In this document: piece after piece, positions 1 to 7,210 of the stretch | Layout: the number at the start of each line of letters is the position of its first letter | How positions within the stretch are numbered: the stretch's first letter is position 1 | IMG/VR virus record: IMGVR_UViG_3300006802_000536 | Span: 1-24,650 of that record | Length of the DNA: 24,650 nt | Reading direction: 5' to 3' (one strand) | From: a virus | Notes under the pieces: model-generated | Database searches by the model: none | What the model was told of the DNA's origin: nothing | The model's input: the letters and a program-made list of their open reading frames with translations, nothing else | Program-made: the position numbers and the translations under genes

Positions 1-1379
1 CCAACGTTACTAGCAACACCAGTGGCAGCTACAGTCCAATCAGTACCGTCAAAAGCTTTTAAAGCATCTGAAGTGGTGTTATAGAAAAGATCACCTTCAT
101 CGTTATCTACTGTTGGATCAGTAGGGCCTACACGATACCGAGCGTTAAAATCGTTAATATCATCACTAAGTTGAAGAATGTCAGCTTCCTTAGCAATTAA
201 TTTGTGATACGTATAAGTGTGTTCAGTTGAAGTAGTTTGAACTTGAAGCCCTAAACCATCAGCAACTGTTTCACTCTGCATACTGGCAGGGAACCCAGTA
301 ATTGTGACAATATCTGAAGTAGTAGTTCTACCAGTAGTACTTTCACCAGAAGCATCAACAACAAGACCACCAGCGTTTGCAATACTTACAACCGTACCAG
401 CATCGCCTTGAGGGTCAGGGTTTGTTGCAGGAAAACTTTGATCATCTTCAATAGCAACAAAACCACCAACAGAATCAACAATCGATGCAATACGACTATT
501 AATAGCGTTTGCTGTTGGATATTCTGTAGTAGAACTCCAAGTAGGAGAATTAGTAAGAGTGTTACCGTCTAGCTGGTTTAGCTCTGCTGTGGAAGCTGTA
601 ATACCATCAAGAGTTTGGATCTCTGCGTTAGAAAGAGCAACAAGTGAACTAGCTTGATCTGAACCAATACCTGCAAGAGTTTGTAGTTCTGCATCAGCCA
701 ACTTTGCGTTGGTAACTTGAGCGTCTCCAATTTTTACAGTGGTTACAGCGTTACTAGCAATCTTTACCTCAGTAACACTGCTATCTGCAAGTTCTGAAGT
801 GTCAATTTCACCATCAGTAACAGCAATGGTAATTTGACCAGCAGCAGGAGTGTCGTCAGTAACAGTAATTGCGTTACCACCAACTACATCAGTAGTTAGG
901 GCTGTGTCAATTTTTGTATCAATTTGACCGTCAATTGCTCCTGTAGTAGCAGCGTGAGCGTCGTCTGATAACCAAGCTTCGTTAGCACCAATAAAACCAT
1001 CAAGAACACTTAGATCGCCAGTACCAGTAGTAAGAGCGTCATAAGTATCAGAAAACTCTTGCAGAGCAAATCTGTTTTGTTTATCTGAATTGTTTAGGTC
1101 TTGTGCTGTAAGAGTTGAGCCAGCAGTAAAGCTAACTGTTGCGTCTTCAATAGATGTAGTACGTGACAAAACAACAGTGGCGTTGGCTACTGCCGTGTTA
1201 AGGACAATAGCCGTGCCTGCTGCGTTAAAGGTGTAGTCAGTAGTGATTGTTTGCAGAGTACCGTTGACTCTGACTGAAATGTCATCTTGGCGAAGGTATT
1301 CAATGGCGTTACCATCGCTGTTTGTTAAAGCAAACGTTGTGCCTGAGGCACTTGTGTATGTAATTGATGCGTAAGCCAT
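1..1379 (-). CDS. T7 gp17-like tail fibre protein, N-terminal part (gene cut by left edge)
   Basis: This open frame has an ATG at 1379-1377, directly after the TAA of the upstream gene, with GGAGAG just before it as ribosome site. It runs off the left edge, giving 459 residues without a stop. Residues 1-115 resemble the T7 gp17 N-terminus that anchors the fibre to the tail: IEYL near 26, TTDYTF near 46-51, an SRTTSIED stretch near 72, and the TAGSTLTAQDLN stretch near 85-96. Beyond this come short fibre-type repeats: VT..KI/AKL units at 202-228, and two related blocks at 231-238 (LQTLAGI) and 254-271 (IQTLDGITASTAELNQLDG). A GDLFYNTTSDALKAFDG motif near 429-445 is common in phage fibres. By family, the protein forms a trimeric receptor-binding fibre whose missing C-terminus would set host range. 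Confidence 0.9.
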   Translation of the reverse strand, partial: MAYASITYTSASGTTFALTNSDGNAIEYLRQDDISVRVNGTLQTITTDYTFNAAGTAIVLNTAVANATVVLSRTTSIEDATVSFTAGSTLTAQDLNNSDKQNRFALQEFSDTYDALTTGTGDLSVLDGFIGANEAWLSDDAHAATTGAIDGQIDTKIDTALTTDVVGGNAITVTDDTPAAGQITIAVTDGEIDTSELADSSVTEVKIASNAVTTVKIGDAQVTNAKLADAELQTLAGIGSDQASSLVALSNAEIQTLDGITASTAELNQLDGNTLTNSPTWSSTTEYPTANAINSRIASIVDSVGGFVAIEDDQSFPATNPDPQGDAGTVVSIANAGGLVVDASGESTTGRTTTSDIVTITGFPASMQSETVADGLGLQVQTTSTEHTYTYHKLIAKEADILQLSDDINDFNARYRVGPTDPTVDNDEGDLFYNTTSDALKAFDGTDWTVAATGVASNV

Positions 1380-4300
1380 TTACTCTCCAGCCATGCGTTT
1401 TTGTTGGATAAGACGTTTCAAATCTTCAGGAGCTTTGTAGCGTTGATTAGCAACAGTACCTAAGAGAAACTGCTCCCTAGCGATACTAATGAGTCTATCA
1501 ACTTCACCTTGAAGAATCACCCTACGTTGATTGTTATCGCGATCCCAATCAGCACCTTCTCCAACTTGAATACCAAACATACTTGTTTGTTTAAACGGAG
1601 AATCAACGCTGGGATATTGTTGATAAAGATCGCTGTTAATAAGATCTTTCAAATACCCATTAATTCCTTTATAGGCTTTGCGAGTAGGAACATCGTAGTA
1701 CTCAAATTCTGAGTTAAGGAAATGATTAAAGCTGTTAAGAACTGAATCGTTAATAGTCACCCCATCTGAAGCATACAGAGTATTTCTTGGTGGGGAAATA
1801 AGGTTGTAAACCATTTCTTTGGCTACAACGTCGTCTTCAAGCTTGTCAGGGAACGCCCAATAACGACCTAACACAGCTTGTAGTGGGTACCACTTACCAG
1901 CGTGGTTAGCGTTAACAGTTTCACCTGACTTGCCGTACCACAGAGCCTTACGAGAAGCCTCACGGAACCCAGGCTCATCACGAATAACAGCTGCAAAAGC
2001 ATCAGCCAAAGCTCCAACACCAGTGTACTCAGCAGCCATCCCAAACGTTCCAAGGGCTGTATCAGTCATACTGCCCAACAAGTTTGAAGAAGTTTCACTG
2101 AGTGTTTTACCAGTTTCATAGAACTGTTGACCTGAATAACGAGTTCCAGGGCTTGCAGGTTTACGAGGATCAATTCCTTGTGTAACCACTTTTCTAAGGT
2201 TGAGGTACGGATCACCAACTTTTGCTACAGACTCAGCAAGGATTTTTTGAATACGAGTTGCGTCACCTGTTGCTGCAGACTGTAGTGCTTTGTTAATTCG
2301 TTCAAAACCAGCAAGAGCAGGCACTTCAAGAATAGTAGTTGCAAGAGCAGCAACACTAAGAGCCATTACATCAGACGTATCTTTACCAGGGGCAAACTCT
2401 TGAAGATCTCGAATGTTTGTTTGAAACGCAAGAGTGTTGCCTAAAAGAGGTAGGTAACGGTAAGGGATCATCATATCCCCAACTTTCATGGTGTAAGGAT
2501 CACGAGCCCCTGTAGTCTCTCGGTACGTGTTTTCAAGACCACCAGTAATGTCTTGGTTACCGTCTCGAACAAGGAACCAAGCCATAGCGTTGATACCAAC
2601 TGAAAGTGCCAAAGCACCTTGAGCACGCACACGAACTTTTGGATCTTTGCTGAAATACTTACTTTCAAAGTTAATAATGTTTTTGTTCCAATCAGCAGGA
2701 AGCCTATTAAGAACTTGTTCAGGAAGAGCTTTAGCACCAAGTCGAGCAGTATCTACAGCAGCTTGAGCAATTTCACCGCCGTAAGAAATCATTACAGCTC
2801 GTTTAATTCCGTTAATTGGAGAAACAAGGAACGGAAATACATCTCGCCCAAAAGCTGCTAACTGTGGGTTTTTACTTTTTCTAAGGCTATTTACAGCTTC
2901 TTCAACGTTTTTAAGAGGACCAGTAAGTTCTTCAGTAAGGTTGACAGCTCTCGTAAGTTCAAGAATCTGAGAATCAAGAACAGAGTAGCCTACAGTTTTT
3001 TGATCAAAACCAACCTTTACAGGTTGATACATATCTGAAGTTTCTTTGACCAAACGCTTTTTAATTTCATTTCCACGGTCTGCTGGGTCAATAACTTTTT
3101 GAGAAATTAACTCATCAACTTCTCTATTAACCAAAGCCCGTACACGAGCGTTAGCAAAAAGTGCTGTAGACAGCTCGTCAGCAGTAGCTGACAACTGACC
3201 AAACAAAGTAAGGTTTACGTTTTCACCGCTTGGATAATAACTCTTTTTACCAACACCAAGTTTACGAAGAGCAGTAGTAGATCCACCAAGAATGTATTTA
3301 CCAATAGGACCACGTTTATCCCAAGCTTCGCCAGGCATAAAGTAATCGTGGAATACTTTAGTAAGAACACGAGCCTTATTAATTGTGTCAAACAATTGCT
3401 CGTTATCTTGACTACGCTCCATTACGTAGTTCATAAATGGGATCTTAACTTGCTTTGCAGCTAGATCTTGAGAAATTGCTTCTTCACGCCTTAAACCGCC
3501 ACTACGACGTAGTTCGTAAGCGTTGTTAGCAGCTTGAGCTGGATCTGTAATTGCTTTACCGTAAACAAAACGGTTATACGTTGCATCAAGAGCTTCTCCA
3601 ATAGAAAACCGAAGTTGAAGCAAAGTATCTTGAGACAGACGGGCTTCATCAAGACTTTCTTTAGCAAACTCAGTTTTACCAAGAAACTTAGCTAAACGAC
3701 CAGTAATTTGACCACTTACAGATTGACCAGTCAACTCAAGAGCTGTTTCAGAAATACCTTGAATAGGAATAGAAGCAACAGTTGCTGGGTTACTAAGAGG
3801 AGAACCGATCTGGAGGCGAGCCAACACAGAGTCACTAGTAACAGCAAGGGCGTCTAGTTTTTCTAAATCACCGCCAGCTTCATAAACTTTTTCAACAAGG
3901 TTCTCAAAACCAGCAAGTTCGTCTTCTGTTAGTTCTTCACCTTTTTTAACTTTTTCAAAGAACTCACCAATACGTTGATCAAATTCAATTTTTGAATTTT
4001 GAGCTTGCTTACTAACAGCATCTGCAAACTCATCAGTTGAACCTAGTTGAGCTAGTTGTTGGTTAAGTTGGGTGTAAAGGATTTTAGGATCTCTAACATC
4101 AAACTCTAAACGTGCCTTTTTAGAGAACAACCGCAGCGCGTTACCAACACCGTTAAATAGTTCGTTTAGTGCTTTAGCGTTAAGACTAAACACCTTAAAA
4201 TTACTTGCAAACTCTTCAAGAGCTGTAACTCGATCAAGACCTTCAATTTCTTCACCACGGATGATCTTTCTAAGATCCCGAGCAGAAGCAAGTGTTTGTG

Positions 4301-7154
4301 CAGCGTTGCTGTCCAACGTTGACACAGGAACCATAATTTTGTTTAGGTTGTTTTGAATTTCCTTACCAAACTCTGCTGATTCAATAAACGCAGCTGCCAT
4401 ACGAAGTTCAGAGTTTCCTTCTGTTAAGAAGGTGCTGAGTTTTCTAATAGCAGTGGCGTATTGAGCAGGAAGAATAGGTTTACGCTCAATGGTGTCAAAA
4501 ACTGCTTTAACAGCAGTGGCGTTTTCAAGATTGTTGGTGTATTTACGAGAGTTAGTGTTAAAAATTTGAACAGCTTTATTTGCAGCTTCTTCAGATCCAG
4601 TCTTTTTATAAACAGTATCCCAAAGATCAAATTTATTAGATTGACCTTGTGTAAACTCTTCAAGAGCTTCAAGAGTTTCTGCTGGGTTTTGTCCTAGTTG
4701 TAGTTCACGCTTAGCTTGAACAATTGCTTCTTCTGGAGTAATAGTTACAGAAGTACCAGGAGATACTTCTCCATCGACACGTCGAGACGTAAGAAGGTTA
4801 GTGTCAATGACAACTTCACCTTCGTCTGTTTTAGTGACAGGAACAACGTTTTGAATAGGAGCAGCAGCTTTAGGTTCTAGCTGAGCCTTTGGACTAATTT
4901 GACCTGACTCAAGATACAAATCAATTAGTTTCTGCTGTTGTTCTGCGTCAAGTTCGTTGAACGGAGTACGAGTAGCTTTTGCACCTGCAGTAAGTCCTTC
5001 ACCTTCTTCCCAAATACGTTGAGCCTGTTGTGCAAGAGTTTCTGCAGCTTCGACGTTAGCCTCTACAGCCTCTGCAGTAGGCTCGCTAACAGCTCTAGGA
5101 GCTTCTGTACGGGCTGCAAGTTCTTCAAAGTTAGGAGGCAGCTCAGGGAACGTAGGAGCAGTACCACCGTTTTCAATGACTTTGTTATGAACGTCATCAA
5201 CACGTTTAACAAAATCACGAACAAATTCAGGATTAATGTTGTTAGAAACAAGAGCTGCTTCACCTGCATTAAGAAGGTTTTTTAGCTCTTCATAAGCTTC
5301 ACCAAAAGCTCCTGGCAGTGTGTAATCTTTGTCAATTTCGTCTAAACGATTTTGTTGAAACAAAGCGTTGTTACGAGCTTCTAGATACCCAATACGTTCA
5401 GCGTTAATTTCTTCAATGCTGTTAACGAGAATACGAGCACTGTCGAGAGCGTTTCTAAAACCAATAGTGTTAGTAACAAACCCAAGAGAAGCTTGCTCAA
5501 TTTCAGCAGCTTTATCAGCACGCAGCAACTCAAAGTTTTCAAGTTGTAGACGCTTAAGTTCTAGTGCTTGAAGTTCCTGCAGTTCTTGTGCGGCACGAAG
5601 AGCGTTGTTATATCGGGTTTGGTTTTTACCGCGACGCTTGCCACTACCAGTGCTTTTGTTAATCCACTCTGGGTCTAGTTTAATTTCGTTTTCATAAGCA
5701 GCTAGACGAGCTTCCATCATGTCTCGTTTAGCAGCAATCTCTTCAGTAGTGCTAACGCTAAGACGTGTTTTTAGTGCATCCGTTTGTTGCGTGATGTTTT
5801 GAATATCAGCAGATACATCAGGCATCTCGCTAAGTTCTTGGTCAAGACGACGAAGCTTAGGTGCAAAATCAGTTTGCTTTTGTAGGTAATCTTCTGCGCC
5901 AGCTCGCATGGAGGTAGAAACACTACCTACGTTTTCATCAATTTTGTTATAAACACGAGCAGTAGAGTTACCAATGTTTTCTTCAAGAACAACTTCTGCT
6001 CGATTTAAAACAGCAGACTGAACTTCTAATTTAGTTATAGGCGCGATTTCTTCTACTGCTTCTTCAATAGCTTGTTCAGTAGTTTTACCAGCTCTAATCT
6101 TTTTAAGTGCAGCGTTTCCTCCTTTAAGGACTATACGAAATGCAATCATAAAGCCTGCACCACCAGCAATGTTATTAAGTTGCTCAATGGCGTAATCAAA
6201 GTCTTCATCAGTCTCAGCAAGCAACGCTTCCATTGCTAGCAACCGCTCTTCTTCTGTTTCTAGTTCTTTAATCTTTTCAAGTTGACTGCTAAGTACACCG
6301 TTGTACTCAGGAGCAAAGAACATAGCATCTTGAAGAGATTCAGGTAAAACTTCTTTAAGAACAAATTTAGTACTTTGTTTTAAACCTTCTTTAAGGTTTC
6401 GATCTGCAAGAATTTGCTTAAGACTAGCTCCAGCAACACCAGTAGTAGGAGCTTTTACAACACTAGAAACACCTCGATCAAAACCAATAGCAGCAAAAAT
6501 AGAAGCAGAGAATTTACCTACTGCTGTTTTAGGTTGATAAGATTGGACAAACTCGCTATCGCTACTAAGCAACGGACCCACAATAGGTACGTCAGGGCGC
6601 ACACCGTAACTAAAGCCTTCAGGGTCTTTACCTGTACGACGTAGAGCTTCTTGAGCAGCCTCTCGACGACGATTAACCCGTTCTTCTTCTTCAGGGCTTG
6701 GAGGAAGTAAAGGTCCAGTACCACCAGTTGCGTAACCACCATAACCGCCTGGTTGCTCTGTAACAGCAGAGATCATCGAAACAAGAGCAAGAGGATCGTT
6801 GATGATCTTTCTTGCACCTTCTGTTAAAGCACTACCAAGTTCCTGTCCAGCACTAGGTGTTTCTCCTTCTATCTTTTCACCCGGAAGAGTGATGGCTGAC
6901 ATTTCCCTTAACTTGTTAACAAGGGCTACGCCAGGGTTAACGTAACCAGCAATGTTACCTGCTACATCAGCAGCTTGTTGTAAAAAGTTTTTATCGTCAG
7001 GTTTCTTTTGGCTAGTAGGTTGAGTAGGAGTAGGAGTAGTAGGTCGTTGTGCTTCAGGAGCAGGTGATCCCCACTCCTCTTTGTAACGCTTTTCAGCTTC
7101 TTGCTCGTCTTCAATAAAAAGTGAACTACCGTCACGAAGAGGAATATAAGGCAT
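1380..7154 (-). CDS. Giant internal virion (ejectosome) protein, T7 gp16-like position
   Basis: This 1924-aa protein is assigned mainly by position: it follows the gp14- and gp15-like genes and precedes the tail fibre, as gene 16 does in T7. T7 gp16 (about 1318 aa) is ejected into the cell and, with gp14 and gp15, forms a channel for genome entry. The N-terminus (MPYIPLRDGSS) is followed by a Pro/Thr/Gln-rich linker at about 36-50. Charged Leu/Glu-rich stretches likely to be coiled coil lie at about 430-490 and 515-555. A hydrophobic stretch (SVGINAMAWFLV) lies near 1515-1526. I found no lytic transglycosylase (SLT) motif at the N-terminus, where T7 gp16 carries one. The ATG at 7154 is the only sensible start because an in-frame stop lies about 35 bases upstream. 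The size and lack of recognisable enzyme domains are its main oddities. Confidence 0.8.
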   Translation of the reverse strand: MPYIPLRDGSSLFIEDEQEAEKRYKEEWGSPAPEAQRPTTPTPTQPTSQKKPDDKNFLQQAADVAGNIAGYVNPGVALVNKLREMSAITLPGEKIEGETPSAGQELGSALTEGARKIINDPLALVSMISAVTEQPGGYGGYATGGTGPLLPPSPEEEERVNRRREAAQEALRRTGKDPEGFSYGVRPDVPIVGPLLSSDSEFVQSYQPKTAVGKFSASIFAAIGFDRGVSSVVKAPTTGVAGASLKQILADRNLKEGLKQSTKFVLKEVLPESLQDAMFFAPEYNGVLSSQLEKIKELETEEERLLAMEALLAETDEDFDYAIEQLNNIAGGAGFMIAFRIVLKGGNAALKKIRAGKTTEQAIEEAVEEIAPITKLEVQSAVLNRAEVVLEENIGNSTARVYNKIDENVGSVSTSMRAGAEDYLQKQTDFAPKLRRLDQELSEMPDVSADIQNITQQTDALKTRLSVSTTEEIAAKRDMMEARLAAYENEIKLDPEWINKSTGSGKRRGKNQTRYNNALRAAQELQELQALELKRLQLENFELLRADKAAEIEQASLGFVTNTIGFRNALDSARILVNSIEEINAERIGYLEARNNALFQQNRLDEIDKDYTLPGAFGEAYEELKNLLNAGEAALVSNNINPEFVRDFVKRVDDVHNKVIENGGTAPTFPELPPNFEELAARTEAPRAVSEPTAEAVEANVEAAETLAQQAQRIWEEGEGLTAGAKATRTPFNELDAEQQQKLIDLYLESGQISPKAQLEPKAAAPIQNVVPVTKTDEGEVVIDTNLLTSRRVDGEVSPGTSVTITPEEAIVQAKRELQLGQNPAETLEALEEFTQGQSNKFDLWDTVYKKTGSEEAANKAVQIFNTNSRKYTNNLENATAVKAVFDTIERKPILPAQYATAIRKLSTFLTEGNSELRMAAAFIESAEFGKEIQNNLNKIMVPVSTLDSNAAQTLASARDLRKIIRGEEIEGLDRVTALEEFASNFKVFSLNAKALNELFNGVGNALRLFSKKARLEFDVRDPKILYTQLNQQLAQLGSTDEFADAVSKQAQNSKIEFDQRIGEFFEKVKKGEELTEDELAGFENLVEKVYEAGGDLEKLDALAVTSDSVLARLQIGSPLSNPATVASIPIQGISETALELTGQSVSGQITGRLAKFLGKTEFAKESLDEARLSQDTLLQLRFSIGEALDATYNRFVYGKAITDPAQAANNAYELRRSGGLRREEAISQDLAAKQVKIPFMNYVMERSQDNEQLFDTINKARVLTKVFHDYFMPGEAWDKRGPIGKYILGGSTTALRKLGVGKKSYYPSGENVNLTLFGQLSATADELSTALFANARVRALVNREVDELISQKVIDPADRGNEIKKRLVKETSDMYQPVKVGFDQKTVGYSVLDSQILELTRAVNLTEELTGPLKNVEEAVNSLRKSKNPQLAAFGRDVFPFLVSPINGIKRAVMISYGGEIAQAAVDTARLGAKALPEQVLNRLPADWNKNIINFESKYFSKDPKVRVRAQGALALSVGINAMAWFLVRDGNQDITGGLENTYRETTGARDPYTMKVGDMMIPYRYLPLLGNTLAFQTNIRDLQEFAPGKDTSDVMALSVAALATTILEVPALAGFERINKALQSAATGDATRIQKILAESVAKVGDPYLNLRKVVTQGIDPRKPASPGTRYSGQQFYETGKTLSETSSNLLGSMTDTALGTFGMAAEYTGVGALADAFAAVIRDEPGFREASRKALWYGKSGETVNANHAGKWYPLQAVLGRYWAFPDKLEDDVVAKEMVYNLISPPRNTLYASDGVTINDSVLNSFNHFLNSEFEYYDVPTRKAYKGINGYLKDLINSDLYQQYPSVDSPFKQTSMFGIQVGEGADWDRDNNQRRVILQGEVDRLISIAREQFLLGTVANQRYKAPEDLKRLIQQKRMAGE

Positions 7155-7156
7155 TA

Positions 7157-7183
7157 GAGGAAGTAGATAAAATCCGCTTCCTC
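7157..7183 (-). promoter_or_regulatory. Hairpin covering the Shine-Dalgarno sequence before the gp16-like gene
   Basis: On the minus strand the arm GAGGAAG (7183-7177) pairs perfectly with CTTCCTC (7163-7157) across a 13-base loop. The second arm ends two bases before the ATG of the 1924-aa gene. The only good ribosome site, GGAGG at 7184-7180, lies about 25 bases from the ATG and is mostly inside the stem. No run of T follows the stem, so a terminator is unlikely. Translational control or an RNA processing site are inferences. Confidence 0.5.
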
Positions 7184-7210
7184 CAAACTAAGCGATATAA
7201 CTAAAAATTG

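Noticed and set aside
4938-5285. Plus-strand open frame of 115 codons opposite the gp16-like gene
   Set aside because: Cys/Ser/Phe-rich translation typical of an antisense shadow, no ribosome site, and every real gene here is on the minus strand.
7157-7183. Hairpin before the gp16-like gene as a terminator
   Set aside because: No T run follows the stem and the start codon is two bases away; kept only as a possible translational or processing element.
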